From Hirschia sp964351655 (GTDB taxonomy: Bacteria > Pseudomonadota > Alphaproteobacteria > Caulobacterales > Hyphomonadaceae), in the NCBI GenBank assembly GCA_964351655.1, contig CAYGPD010000004.1, positions 99,334-163,333 on the forward strand: a DNA stretch of 64,000 nucleotides, given 5' to 3'. Positions 1 through 8,756 of the stretch are shown piece after piece. Within the stretch, counting starts at the first letter, position 1, and the number at the start of each line of letters is the position of its first letter. A program made the translations under genes and the position numbers. The notes beneath the pieces are model-generated. The model was given only the letters and a program-made list of their open reading frames with translations. It did no database searches and was not told the DNA's origin.

Positions 1-32
1 ATCTAAACACTTTGGATCGAAATAATACTCAC

Positions 33-977
33 TTATGCGGAGCATGAGCCTCCACCTAAAACACAAAAAGTCGCGCAATATGTGTGGTTTAGCGGAACAG
101 ATTTGCGGGAATCTTGTAAAGTTTTCCCCATCTCGAAGCGTTGGTCGTAAGGTAGGAGCGTGCAAGGCAATACAGTGGGGGATGTATGGCCCTTGCGTTT
201 TATGACCATGCGTTGGTCAGCACACATGATGTCTTCTGGAGACTTCTTTAGAATTCCCCAGCAGTCCGTCGTAATTTCAGGAGGATCAGAATCGGGTGTC
301 ATTTCGGGGAAGATGACGAGTTGAGTTGGGTTGTTGGCGTCAATGTTAAAGTTGTGATTTTTGAATAAATTTCCAAAACTTTGGCGGGCTAGTTTCTCAT
401 CTTCATTGTATAGCGCACGGCCAGCTATTGCGATGTTGAAATTGTTTGCTGAAAGCCATTTCAGGCCTTCCATCGCTATATCAAAACTGCCTACACCGCG
501 TTCTTTGTCGTGAAATTCCGCAGAAAAATGGTCCAAACTTACGCGCATTATAAGTTTGTTTTCAAAGCGGTTTTTAAGGCCCAGTAAACCAGATTGAACA
601 CGAGGTCGCATCATGGGCTGCATTGCATTCGTTAAGACAAGGGCTGTGTGGCCATTTTCTAGTGCCGCTTCAATCATGGCAATAGCATCGGGTGCCATAA
701 AGGGTTCACCACCCGTAAAGCCAATTTCGATACAGCTTTCGTTGGCGTGTTCCAACTCATCCAGATAGGGGAGAATATCTGCTTTGGTGAGATAAACGAG
801 CCTATCATTTGTGGGGGAGCTTTCAATATAGCAATTGACGCATTCGATATTGCAGAGTGTTCCTGTATTAAACCATAATGTTTTCATGTGTTTAAATGGA
901 ACTTTTGCCCTCGTCTCACCTTTTGCAGTGATGCGAGGGTCATCGAATTTTTTAAGTGTGACGTGGGTATTGCTCAT
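33..977 (-). CDS. Radical SAM protein with C-terminal SPASM-like cysteine region
   Basis: This 314-residue protein has the radical SAM cluster motif CX3CX2C at about Cys42, Cys46 and Cys49, followed by the conserved GGEP stretch near residues 89-92 that contacts S-adenosylmethionine. The C-terminal 45 residues carry further cysteines (one in LPC near 273, then about 301, 305 and 312) spaced like a SPASM/twitch region that would hold an auxiliary iron-sulfur cluster. Such enzymes often modify peptides or proteins, but the substrate cannot be read from the sequence. The gene is divergent from a MarR regulator (85-bp gap), which may control it. What lies downstream is outside the window, so a peptide partner cannot be judged. 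The radical SAM assignment is firm; the specific function is unknown. Confidence 0.85.
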   Translation of the reverse strand: MSNTHVTLKKFDDPRITAKGETRAKVPFKHMKTLWFNTGTLCNIECVNCYIESSPTNDRLVYLTKADILPYLDELEHANESCIEIGFTGGEPFMAPDAIAMIEAALENGHTALVLTNAMQPMMRPRVQSGLLGLKNRFENKLIMRVSLDHFSAEFHDKERGVGSFDIAMEGLKWLSANNFNIAIAGRALYNEDEKLARQSFGNLFKNHNFNIDANNPTQLVIFPEMTPDSDPPEITTDCWGILKKSPEDIMCADQRMVIKRKGHTSPTVLPCTLLPYDQRFEMGKTLQDSRKSVPLNHTYCATFCVLGGGSCSA

Positions 978-1062
978 AAATATGTGTTTTAGAGGACGGA
1001 TTTTATTTGCATAGTCACAATGATGTTAAATGCTGTGCGAATGAGCGTGAGTGAGGATAAAT

Positions 1063-1473
1063 ATGTCTAAAATCAATGCATTATCTCTTGCTCAAATGTT
1101 AGAGGCGACGGCACGGGCTGTATATGATGTGCGAGGACCACGTGAGATGCATCCGGGGCAGTGGTCGGTGTTGCGGTTTCTTGCGAGCGCGACTGAAAAT
1201 CTAAGTGATGTCAATGGTGTAGCGGCGCATTTGGGCGTGACGCAGGGGCCAGCATCGCGTGCAATTGCAGCATTGGAAGCCAAGGGGCTTGTGGTTGGAA
1301 TCGTTCAGGAGAGTGACCGACGCAAGCGGCGGATAAATCTGACCGCTGCGGGCGAATCATTGCTTAAAGATGATCCTATTTTACGGTTAGAAAATGCGAT
1401 ATCAGCCCTTGATGAGGGGACACAAATAACGCTTCAAGATGCTATCGGAAAAATTCACAAAGCACTGATTTGA
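1063..1473 (+). CDS. MarR-family winged-helix transcriptional regulator
   Basis: The protein of about 136 residues fits a small MarR-type winged helix: an N-terminal dimerisation helix, a helix-turn-helix around residues 50-75 (GVAAHLGVTQGPASRAIAAL), and a wing with the typical D-R-R-K-R-R basic stretch. I chose ATG 1063 over an in-frame GTG at 1051 because the AGGA at 1054-1057 then serves as a ribosome-binding site five bases upstream. The gene is divergent from the radical SAM gene and convergent with the SPOR-domain gene (4-bp gap). Local regulation of the radical SAM gene is an inference from position. The ligand is unknown. Confidence 0.85.
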   Translation: MSKINALSLAQMLEATARAVYDVRGPREMHPGQWSVLRFLASATENLSDVNGVAAHLGVTQGPASRAIAALEAKGLVVGIVQESDRRKRRINLTAAGESLLKDDPILRLENAISALDEGTQITLQDAIGKIHKALI

Positions 1474-1477
1474 TTTG

Positions 1478-1984
1478 CTATTCTGCGTCAATTATTTTGC
1501 CGTCTTCCATGCCTGCATCCATTGCAAGCGAGTAGGCTTGAAAAGCTTCAGCTTCGGTTGCCCACGGCCCGAGATAAACGCCATAAAAGTCCATTCCGTT
1601 GGCTTGGCGGGGGATAATGCGCGCTGAACCAATTGCATAGAGTTTGGCGTGAAGACTTTGAGCATTGGCAAATGAACGGAATGAACCTGCCTTTATCATG
1701 TAGCCTGCTGCTCCTGTGGGTAGGCTCTGCAATGGTTCTGATGTCGGTGTGGTGATGCTTTGCTCTTGGCGTGCTTCTACCAAGGGTCTTCCCAGCGGAG
1801 TGCCTGATTGAAAAGTCGGTCGGCGCGGCACCATTTGATCGTTTTGAGCTTGGCGTAAACGCGCTTGTGCCAGTTCTTGTCGCTCTTCATCCGGCATCGG
1901 CACCATAAGTGATTGTGCGTTTGCGTTTCCAACTCCAAAAATTGCAATGGCGATTGAAAAAGCGATTTTTGACGAAAGAGACAT
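1478..1984 (-). CDS. Exported SPOR-domain protein
   Basis: The 168-residue product begins with a signal peptide (hydrophobic IAFSIAIAIFGVGNANAQ, cleavage likely after ANA). A low-complexity, Gln-rich linker follows, and a C-terminal SPOR domain spans about residues 92-165, recognisable from the YMIKAGSF and FYGVYLGPW strands. SPOR domains bind denuded glycan strands in septal peptidoglycan, so a periplasmic role at the division site is likely from the family. No catalytic domain is visible. A weak AAAGGCG ribosome-binding site precedes the start. Confidence 0.8.
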   Translation of the reverse strand: MSLSSKIAFSIAIAIFGVGNANAQSLMVPMPDEERQELAQARLRQAQNDQMVPRRPTFQSGTPLGRPLVEARQEQSITTPTSEPLQSLPTGAAGYMIKAGSFRSFANAQSLHAKLYAIGSARIIPRQANGMDFYGVYLGPWATEAEAFQAYSLAMDAGMEDGKIIDAE

Positions 1985-2139
1985 GGCGCGACGCCTTTAA
2001 AAGTGAGCTGGTTTGACAATAAAAAAGCAGGAATTGGTTAAGCATTAACTTAGATTGGGGCGAGTTCATGATGAGGTGTTGGTTTTTGCTCAAGACCTGC
2101 TTATGTAAGCGCTTGATCATTTTTTAAGGAAGCATTTCC

Positions 2140-2634
2140 ATGTCGCACGCGCCAAGCAATTATTCATCGGATAAAGCCACACGCTATGATGAAGTGAGCG
2201 CGGAAATTTTGTCCGTTGTTGCGGGAGAAACAAGCATCACAGCACGTTATGCGACAGCGTCTTGTTTATTGGCACAAGCGTTTGCGCCAGTGTATTTCTG
2301 GACAGGGTTTTATGTGGTTGATCCGCTGAAAGAAAATGAGCTTGTCGTAGGACCGTATCAAGGCACGTTGGGATGTTTACGGATACCTTTTGGACGCGGC
2401 GTGTGTGGGGCAGCAGCAGCAACGTGTGAGACACAGGTTGTTGAAGACGTACATGCATTTCCCGGTCACATTGCCTGCGATAGCCGCTCAAATTCTGAGA
2501 TCGTGGTGCCTGTGTTCAACGCAGATGGAAGCTTGGCAGCAGTGCTAGATGTGGACTCAGAGCAGCACGCTTCTTTCGATGAAATCGACAAAGAGAAGCT
2601 TGAGGCATTGTGCGGGAAGCTATTGGTGGTTTGA
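2140..2634 (+). CDS. msrC: Free methionine-(R)-sulfoxide reductase, GAF-fold
   Basis: This 164-residue GAF-domain protein has the usual length of fRMsr, which reduces free L-methionine-(R)-sulfoxide to methionine in the cytoplasm. Three cysteines, Cys79, Cys89 and Cys113, have the same 10- and 24-residue spacing as the three catalytic/resolving cysteines of the E. coli enzyme. Substrate-pocket elements YFWTGFY and GPYQG are also present. A ribosome-binding site AAGGAAG precedes the ATG. The gene stands alone between the SPOR gene (divergent) and the cupin gene (convergent). Confidence 0.9.
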   Translation: MSHAPSNYSSDKATRYDEVSAEILSVVAGETSITARYATASCLLAQAFAPVYFWTGFYVVDPLKENELVVGPYQGTLGCLRIPFGRGVCGAAAATCETQVVEDVHAFPGHIACDSRSNSEIVVPVFNADGSLAAVLDVDSEQHASFDEIDKEKLEALCGKLLVV

Positions 2635-2664
2635 TCGTGTAGGCAAGATAATATTTGGAAACCC

Positions 2665-3255
2665 TTATGGCGCGCCGTAAAGAGTAGCGACGTCAGGAGG
2701 AAGTTTGCTCATGTCGATCGTGATGCCGCGCTCAACACTGACCTTGCCTAATATTTCTCCAATTTCCTGTGGCGAAGCAGCTTGAGTATTACGGACCTCT
2801 ATTGCAACAGCGTCAAAAAAATCTCCGAATTTGCCTTCCGATGTGCCAACTAGAACGAAGGACTCTTCCTCGGTATCATTCCAGAATGCGTGCATGCCAT
2901 TTCTTGGAAGCATCACAAAACCACCTGCCGTTATAGTTCTGCGTGTGTCACCAGCCATGAATGTAAGAGACCCTTTGCGGAGGTAGAAAAATTCATCTTC
3001 ATTTGAGTGGGTGTGGGGTGGAGCGCCAGCTGAGTTTGCAGGAATTTTCAGCTCAAAAAAACTCATTCCGGCAATATTGGTATTGGGTCCAGCAAGTTCT
3101 CGCGTTTCATGTAAAGGAAAGGCTATTAATGTACCTTCATCTTTGTCTAAAATAACTGGAGGGATAGTTTTTTCTTCCGAACTTTTGGGTGCTTCACCGC
3201 ATGCAGTTAGTGTGATTGCACTAGCAATTGCTAGCGTAGATTTTGATAAATACAT
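2665..3255 (-). CDS. Cupin-domain lipoprotein
   Basis: The product (about 196 residues) starts with a lipoprotein signal peptide ending in LTAC, so it should be anchored in a membrane facing the periplasm. A cupin barrel covers about residues 45-150. The motif HTHSNEDEFFYLRKG supplies two His and a Glu for metal binding, and a later His sits in the NGMHAFW strand. Start ATG 3253-3255 is chosen because a strong GGGGAGG ribosome-binding site lies just upstream and the signal peptide then begins the protein; an upstream in-frame start adds 21 residues with no such signal. The enzyme activity, if any, is unknown. Its promoter region contains a perfect 15-bp inverted repeat. Confidence 0.75.
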   Translation of the reverse strand: MYLSKSTLAIASAITLTACGEAPKSSEEKTIPPVILDKDEGTLIAFPLHETRELAGPNTNIAGMSFFELKIPANSAGAPPHTHSNEDEFFYLRKGSLTFMAGDTRRTITAGGFVMLPRNGMHAFWNDTEEESFVLVGTSEGKFGDFFDAVAIEVRNTQAASPQEIGEILGKVSVERGITIDMSKLPPDVATLYGAP

Positions 3256-3328
3256 TGCCGCCTCCCCATTGCTTGAAAAATTTTGGTTGAAATTTAACGC
3301 TAGGTCAAGGCATGTCAAAATTCTTGTA

Positions 3329-3371
3329 TTAAGCTCTCAATTCTCAACGAACTTATGAATTGAGAGCTTAA
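3329..3371. repeat. Perfect 15-bp inverted repeat between peptidase and cupin genes
   Basis: Left arm 3329-3343 (TTAAGCTCTCAATTC) is the exact reverse complement of right arm 3357-3371, with a 13-base spacer. It lies after the S9 peptidase stop codon and just upstream of a TTGACA element (complement of 3313-3318) that may be the -35 box of the cupin gene. It lacks a clear T-run, so it may be a terminator with a poor tail or an operator. Confidence 0.6.
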
Positions 3372-3380
3372 TAGGGGAGA

Positions 3381-5711
3381 TTATTCCCCCGGTTTCAAAT
3401 AACGGTCGAAGAAGGCGAGGCGGGTGTTCATGAGGTGGATGCTCATGTCTGTGTCGCGTACACCGTGGCGTTCGCCTGGATAAGTCATCATCTCAAACGG
3501 TTTTCTTAGCTTTTGAAGTTCGGCGTAAACGCGAGTTGAGTTGTCGAATGTGACATTGTCATCCGCCATGCCGTGGATCATTAACATGGGGGAATTTAGG
3601 TTCTTCAAATGCGGGAAAACCGAGGATAATTCATAGCCTTCGCTATTGTCTTGGGGCGTATCCATATAGCGCTCTGTATAGAAGGTATCATACAAGGCCC
3701 AATCGGATACGGGCGCACCCGAGACAGAAGCTGCGAATGTGCCTTCGGGAGCTTTTAGTGTGGTCATAAGGGCCATATAGCCACCATAAGACCAACCATT
3801 TAGACCGATGCGGTTTGCATCAATATAGGGCAGTGATTTGAGGTATTCCACGCCTTGGAGCTGGTCGATCACTTCCACTTCACCTGTGTGACGGAAGATA
3901 ACATCCTCAAACTTTTTACCGCGATTGAATGTGCCGCGATTATCAAGGCGGAAGACGACATAGCCGCGTTGTGCTGTCATGACGTCAGATAGAAGCCATT
4001 TTTTGCTAACGCGCTGGACGTGTGGGCCGCCATAGACTTCGACGATTGCTGGGTATGATTTTGATGGGTCAAAGTCATGAGGTTTGGTGATGGAGTAGTG
4101 CAGTATTTGGCCATCAGCGGCGGTGAGCGTGCCGTATTCTGGGGTGACGTGCGCATCCAAATAGGAAGCATAGGGATGCGTGTCATCGAGTTTGTTTTCT
4201 TCAACCCACGCAATGCGCTCCCCATCAGCTTTATAGAGGGCTGTTTGAGGCGGCGTGGTTGGGGATTGGAATGTGCCCACATAGCTTTGAGCGTCAGATG
4301 CCATATTGATGGACCATTGGCCGCCTGCTTTTGTTATGCGCGTGATGGCTGCGTCGGTGTCTTTGTAAGATGCGCGGTAGAGACTTGTTTCAAGAGGCGT
4401 GTCTTTGTTGGCTGTGAAATAGACATATCCATTTGTTTCATCTACGGCCTGAATAGCGTCAACGACCCACTCACCAGATGTGATTTGAGTAACTTTACTT
4501 CCATCGCTATTGTGCAGTGTGATGTGGCGATATCCGCTTTCTTCAGTGGACCAAAGGAAACGGCCATCTGATAGCGCGCGGAAGTCAAAAGATAGATTGA
4601 TCCAGTTTGGTTGCTCTTCGACATACGCTATAGAAGTGTCGCCTGTTTTTAGGTCTACGCGCAAAAGTTCGATGCGAGTTTGGTCGCGGTTGACGCGCTG
4701 CACGAAAAGCGTGTTTGGTCCGGCCCAATTTACGCGAGCAAGATATGTGTCGGGCGATGCATCAAGTTTCACTTGGACGCTTTTTCCGGTGGCGCGATTT
4801 TTCACGAAAAGATCTACAATCGCATTTGGCTCACCTGCACGCGGGTAACGTTGCTCAATGACGGTGACATCACTGGCGGAAATGTCAAAACGAGGGATGA
4901 TAGCAACGGGGCTTTCATCGACGCGGGTATATACGACGTGGGCATCATCGGGTGACCACCACGTACCTACATAGCGGCTCATTTCTTCTTGGGCGACAAA
5001 TTCGGCAACGCCATAGGTGATTGCATTGGCTGGATCAGCACTTGGCGAGATTTGAGTTTCATCACCGCTTGCAAGGTCTATTGCGTAAAGTGCGCCATCG
5101 CGGATGAATGAGACTTGGCCGCCATTGGGAGAAATTTCGGCATTATATTCAAAACTTTCAGTAGCGGTGAGCTGCGTGACCTGCGGGCCGTCTTCGTGTA
5201 ATTTTACGATATAGAGATCGCCGCCAATCGGGATAAGAATCTGTTCGCCCTTCGTGTCCCAGCTATAAGAGACTATGCCCGTTGTTCCGGCGATACGTTT
5301 GCGTTCGCGGAGCGCTTTTTCTTCTTCTGAAAGTTCAAAGCCTTCAGGCTCTAGCAAAGTGGAATCTACAAGTAGGGAGGCTTTGCCGGTTGCCACATCA
5401 TAGGCCCATAAATCTTGGCGTTGTTTGTCATCTTCACGTGATTGCAGAAATGTGAGCTTGGTGCCATCCGGTGAGAAGCTTACGGAGCTTGGGGACGGAC
5501 CATTTATAGATGGTGATCCGGCGAGGCGTTCAGGGGTGAGGAGTGTCATGCTTGCTGCTTCTTGGGTAAGGTTTTGCGCGACATTAGAGTTATTTGTGGC
5601 AGCTTCAATTGGGGTGGAGGAGTTTGTGGAGGATTGTCCGGTGTTTGGTATTGAAGTGCATGCAGAAGTAAGTGCGAAACTGAGCGCGATAAGAGAAACA
5701 TGTTTCATCAT
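3381..5711 (-). CDS. Dipeptidyl-peptidase IV-like S9 serine peptidase, lipoprotein
   Basis: This 776-residue exported peptidase has a lipoprotein-type signal peptide (LTSAC near residue 18), a long eight-bladed beta-propeller region (about residues 60-510) and a C-terminal alpha/beta-hydrolase domain. The catalytic triad is visible: Ser near 641 in GWSYGGY, Asp near 717 in HGMADDNV, and His near 749 in GERHGV. The Glu pair of DPP-IV that anchors the substrate N-terminus appears as QEEMSRY. Known relatives release X-Pro dipeptides from peptides in the periplasm. The start could be either of two adjacent Met codons. The gene is followed by the cupin gene on the same strand, but a 125-bp gap with an inverted repeat separates them. 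Confidence 0.9.
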   Translation of the reverse strand: MMKHVSLIALSFALTSACTSIPNTGQSSTNSSTPIEAATNNSNVAQNLTQEAASMTLLTPERLAGSPSINGPSPSSVSFSPDGTKLTFLQSREDDKQRQDLWAYDVATGKASLLVDSTLLEPEGFELSEEEKALRERKRIAGTTGIVSYSWDTKGEQILIPIGGDLYIVKLHEDGPQVTQLTATESFEYNAEISPNGGQVSFIRDGALYAIDLASGDETQISPSADPANAITYGVAEFVAQEEMSRYVGTWWSPDDAHVVYTRVDESPVAIIPRFDISASDVTVIEQRYPRAGEPNAIVDLFVKNRATGKSVQVKLDASPDTYLARVNWAGPNTLFVQRVNRDQTRIELLRVDLKTGDTSIAYVEEQPNWINLSFDFRALSDGRFLWSTEESGYRHITLHNSDGSKVTQITSGEWVVDAIQAVDETNGYVYFTANKDTPLETSLYRASYKDTDAAITRITKAGGQWSINMASDAQSYVGTFQSPTTPPQTALYKADGERIAWVEENKLDDTHPYASYLDAHVTPEYGTLTAADGQILHYSITKPHDFDPSKSYPAIVEVYGGPHVQRVSKKWLLSDVMTAQRGYVVFRLDNRGTFNRGKKFEDVIFRHTGEVEVIDQLQGVEYLKSLPYIDANRIGLNGWSYGGYMALMTTLKAPEGTFAASVSGAPVSDWALYDTFYTERYMDTPQDNSEGYELSSVFPHLKNLNSPMLMIHGMADDNVTFDNSTRVYAELQKLRKPFEMMTYPGERHGVRDTDMSIHLMNTRLAFFDRYLKPGE

Positions 5712-5904
5712 AGTATGAATTTGACCCCGAGATATGCTTTAATTGCGTATTTAACGGGTAATCTATCCCAAACATGGGCGCGAGCAAGCGCTGGTGCTTA
5801 TTTTACTGTGATAAGGGGTGAGAACACGCATTTGTGAGGTCATGTTAATTTGCTTGCGGGGATTTTGCATGTAGCAGGTGGATAAATTATCGGAGAGAGA
5901 TGAA

Positions 5905-6360
5905 ATGGCGTTTGTAAAAAAATATTGGTTCACACTTGTGATGGTCTTGGCTGTAGGTGGCTTTGTGGCGTTCAACGGTGTTGGCTTTTTTGGCAAAACA
6001 GCGTCTGAATCTGAATATGTGTATGATGGCCGTCCAGAGATATACGCTGTGACATTCTCTTCCGCATGGTGCTCGACATGTAAAATACTCGAACCAAAAC
6101 TTGCTGAAGTCGCACCCGATTTTGCCAATAAGCCCGTAAAATTTGTGAAATTGGATTTTAGCCTTGGACAAAGCGGTGCGCCCGAAAAGACTGCGCGAGA
6201 TCTTAACTTCATACCTGTTTACGAAAAATATAAGGGCGGAACAGGTTTCACGCTTCTGATTGATGCCGATACAGGGGAGATAGTGGACAGACTTACTGTG
6301 AAACTGTCCTCTGATGACATGAAGCAGGCTTTAGATATGGCGATCAAACAGGTTGTATAA
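5905..6360 (+). CDS. Membrane-anchored thioredoxin-like protein
   Basis: The 151-residue protein has an uncleaved N-terminal membrane segment (about residues 8-27) and a periplasm-facing thioredoxin fold. The redox motif is WCSTC (Cys56 and Cys59), followed by a conserved KLDF strand and the cis-Pro region (NFIPVYEKY, less canonical than the usual TPT). ATG 5905 is preferred to an upstream GTG at 5878 because GGAG at 5892-5895 precedes it. A role in periplasmic disulfide exchange is inferred from the fold; the partner is unknown. It is convergent with the next gene, with a 10-bp gap. Confidence 0.8.
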   Translation: MAFVKKYWFTLVMVLAVGGFVAFNGVGFFGKTASESEYVYDGRPEIYAVTFSSAWCSTCKILEPKLAEVAPDFANKPVKFVKLDFSLGQSGAPEKTARDLNFIPVYEKYKGGTGFTLLIDADTGEIVDRLTVKLSSDDMKQALDMAIKQVV

Positions 6361-6370
6361 AGGGTTGGGG

Positions 6371-6799
6371 TTATACTCTTGCCCATGCAAGCTGTGATCT
6401 AAAGTAATCTATAATTGCTCTTCTGTGCTTGATGATCAAACGTATCGTGAGATTGGCACCATAAAGGATGCCATAGAAGAGTAAGCCTATGAATAGACCA
6501 TGGGCGAGGCTTTTTAAAACCGCCATGTTCGTTTTTACAATAACAACCTGATTTTGACTTTGTGTCTCGACTTCCACTTCGGTGAGGTGTTTTTGAAGCC
6601 ATAAGGGAATGCGTGTTTTGATGTTGCACCCAAATTCATTGACGCAATTGGGCTGAATATCTGGCGGCATGTAATATTGAGGTTGGACTTTTACAGATTG
6701 GTAGGCTGCTGGTGACCCTTTATTGAACCATGTAATTCCGGCGGCTATGACAGCGAGTGTAATGCTTATCGCAATTATGAGTTTTTGAATGCGAGACAT
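6371..6799 (-). CDS. Hypothetical two-TM membrane protein
   Basis: I do not recognise this 142-residue protein. It has an N-terminal membrane segment (LIIAISITLAVIAAGITWF), a periplasmic loop with two Cys (NCVNEFGCN) that could form a disulfide, and a second membrane segment near residues 95-115 (LAHGLFIGLLFYGILYGA). A short basic cytoplasmic tail follows. It has good codon use and no overlapping gene, and it faces the thioredoxin gene tail to tail. Confidence 0.6.
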   Translation of the reverse strand: MSRIQKLIIAISITLAVIAAGITWFNKGSPAAYQSVKVQPQYYMPPDIQPNCVNEFGCNIKTRIPLWLQKHLTEVEVETQSQNQVVIVKTNMAVLKSLAHGLFIGLLFYGILYGANLTIRLIIKHRRAIIDYFRSQLAWARV

Positions 6800-7031
6800 T
6801 AAAATGCGAGCCTAGTTTTTAAAATGAAATCAAGTATTAGATCGTGCGATTACATATGCTCGAATGTGTTTTACATGTCGTTAAAAAGGTATGGGAGAGT
6901 TTTGGTTAACGGAGATTTTTAAGGGGATTTTTGAAATATTGTTTCTGTAAGCCTCCACTTGCTTTCCGCGCTCATTTCCGGCATTAACTCTGGTCTCAAT
7001 TCATCCCCGATTAGAAGAGTTATCAGCGCAC

Positions 7032-8696
7032 ATGGCTATTAAATACGTTTACCAGCTTCAAGGTTTGTCCAAGACTTATCCAGGTGGCAAAAAAGTATTT
7101 GAAAACATTCACCTATCATTTTTGCCAGACGCGAAAATCGGTGTTGTGGGTTCCAACGGTGCGGGTAAATCAACGCTGATGCGCATTATGGCGGGCGTTG
7201 ATAAAGACTTTGGCGGTGAAGCGCGCGCTGCTGAAGGTGCGAAAATCGGCTATCTTCCGCAGGAACCGCAACTTACGAATGGTGATACCGTTTGGGAAAA
7301 CATCATTGTTGGATGTCCTGAAAAAGAAGCTTTCGACAAGTTCAATGAAATCTCCATGAAAATGGCTGAGGAATACTCAGACGAATTGATGGAAGAGATG
7401 ACGGTTCTACAAGAACAAGTGGACCAGATGGATGCTTGGGATATTGATTCCAAGATTGAGATGGCGATGAATGCGCTTTGTTGTCCGCCACGCGATGCAT
7501 TGGTTGCGCCGCTATCTGGGGGTGAAAAGCGCCGTGTTGCGATCTGTCAATTGCTGCTGTCTAAGCCTGATATGCTATTGATGGATGAGCCGACCAACCA
7601 CCTTGATGCCGCGACCGTTGATTGGCTGCAAAACTATCTGATGAATTTCCCTGGCTGTGTGATCCTCGTGACGCACGACCGTTATTTCCTTGACCAGATT
7701 ACGACATGGATGTTGGAGCTAGATCGCGGCCAAGGAATTCCATATGAAGGCAATTACTCTCGTTGGATTGAGCAAAAAGCTAAACGTATGGAGCAAGAGG
7801 CACGTGAAGAAGCGGGTCGTAAACGTACGTTGAATAAAGAGCTTGAGTGGGTGCGTTCATCTCCAAAAGCGCGTCAGGCTAAATCCAAAGCACGTATGTC
7901 TGCTTATAATGAAAAAGCATCAGCAGCGGAAAAAGAGAAAATTACAACAGCTCAAATTCGTATCCCACCCGGTGAGCGTTTGGGAAGTGTTGTTGTGGAG
8001 GCTGAGGGTCTGCACAAAGGCTATGGCGACCGTCTGCTAATTAAGGACTTGAGCTTCCGCCTACCGCCGGGTGGTATCGTGGGTGTTATCGGTCCAAACG
8101 GTGCAGGTAAAACGACATTGTTTAAAATGATCACTGGTAAAGAAGGGCCGGACAAGGGAACTTTCAAGGTCGGTGATACTGTACAGATGGGTTATATTGA
8201 TCAATCGCGTGACAGCTTGAATGACGAGAACAATGTCTGGCAGGAAATTTCTGATGGTCTAGACTATATTGATATTGGCGGAGTGCCGATGGCATCGCGT
8301 GCGTATGTGTCTGCCTTTAACTTCCGCAAAACGGATCAGTCTAAGATTGTAGGAAAGTTATCGGGTGGTGAGCGTAACCGTGTTCACCTCGCGAAAATGC
8401 TTAAAGAGGGTGGAAACCTGCTTCTCCTCGATGAGCCGACAAACGACCTTGATGTGGAAACATTGCAAGCGCTTGAGGCAGGTCTGGATGACTTCCCTGG
8501 GTGTGCTGTTATCATCTCGCACGATCGCTGGTTCCTTGACCGCATGTGTACGCACATTCTTGCGTTTGAAGGTAATAGCCATGTGGAGTGGTTTGAGGGT
8601 GATTTTTCATCCTACCTTGAAGACAAGAAGAAACGCTTGGGTGAAGAGGGGGCTGCTCCTAAACGTCCAACCTTCCAGAAATTTAGCCGCGATTAG
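7032..8696 (+). CDS. ettA: Energy-dependent translational throttle protein EttA (ABC-F)
   Basis: The 554-residue protein is the length of E. coli EttA and has two ABC ATPase domains in tandem and no membrane segment. Walker A motifs are GSNGAGKS (about residues 40-47) and GPNGAGKT. Signature motifs are LSGGEKRR and LSGGERNR, and the Walker B strands LLMDEPTNHLD and LLLDEPTNDLD each end in the ABC-F type. The linker between the domains is rich in Lys/Arg/Glu and matches the P-site tRNA interaction motif. EttA binds the ribosomal E site and gates the first peptide bonds according to ATP/ADP ratio. The gene is monocistronic, with a strong terminator just behind it. Confidence 0.97.
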   Translation: MAIKYVYQLQGLSKTYPGGKKVFENIHLSFLPDAKIGVVGSNGAGKSTLMRIMAGVDKDFGGEARAAEGAKIGYLPQEPQLTNGDTVWENIIVGCPEKEAFDKFNEISMKMAEEYSDELMEEMTVLQEQVDQMDAWDIDSKIEMAMNALCCPPRDALVAPLSGGEKRRVAICQLLLSKPDMLLMDEPTNHLDAATVDWLQNYLMNFPGCVILVTHDRYFLDQITTWMLELDRGQGIPYEGNYSRWIEQKAKRMEQEAREEAGRKRTLNKELEWVRSSPKARQAKSKARMSAYNEKASAAEKEKITTAQIRIPPGERLGSVVVEAEGLHKGYGDRLLIKDLSFRLPPGGIVGVIGPNGAGKTTLFKMITGKEGPDKGTFKVGDTVQMGYIDQSRDSLNDENNVWQEISDGLDYIDIGGVPMASRAYVSAFNFRKTDQSKIVGKLSGGERNRVHLAKMLKEGGNLLLLDEPTNDLDVETLQALEAGLDDFPGCAVIISHDRWFLDRMCTHILAFEGNSHVEWFEGDFSSYLEDKKKRLGEEGAAPKRPTFQKFSRD

Positions 8697-8718
8697 ATTG
8701 CTGCTTTGAAATTTGAAT

Positions 8719-8756
8719 AAAAGGGGATGTGAGCTTGGCTTACATCCCCTTTTTTA
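8719..8756. terminator. Rho-independent terminator, probably bidirectional
   Basis: AAAAGGGGATGTGAGC pairs with GCTTACATCCCCTTTT around a TTG loop, with one mismatch, and ends in a T-run on the plus strand and a matching A-run at its start. It serves ettA and may also stop the convergent gene, whose stop codon lies in its right flank. Confidence 0.9.

Noticed and set aside
977..1063. RiPP precursor gene beside the radical SAM gene
   Set aside because: The 85-bp divergent gap holds no small open frame with a ribosome-binding site, and the other side is outside the window.
6890..6930. CtrA box (TTAA-N7-TTAA) upstream of ettA
   Set aside because: TTAACGGAGATTTTTAA has the half-sites at the wrong spacing; no exact box was found here or upstream of ftsZ.
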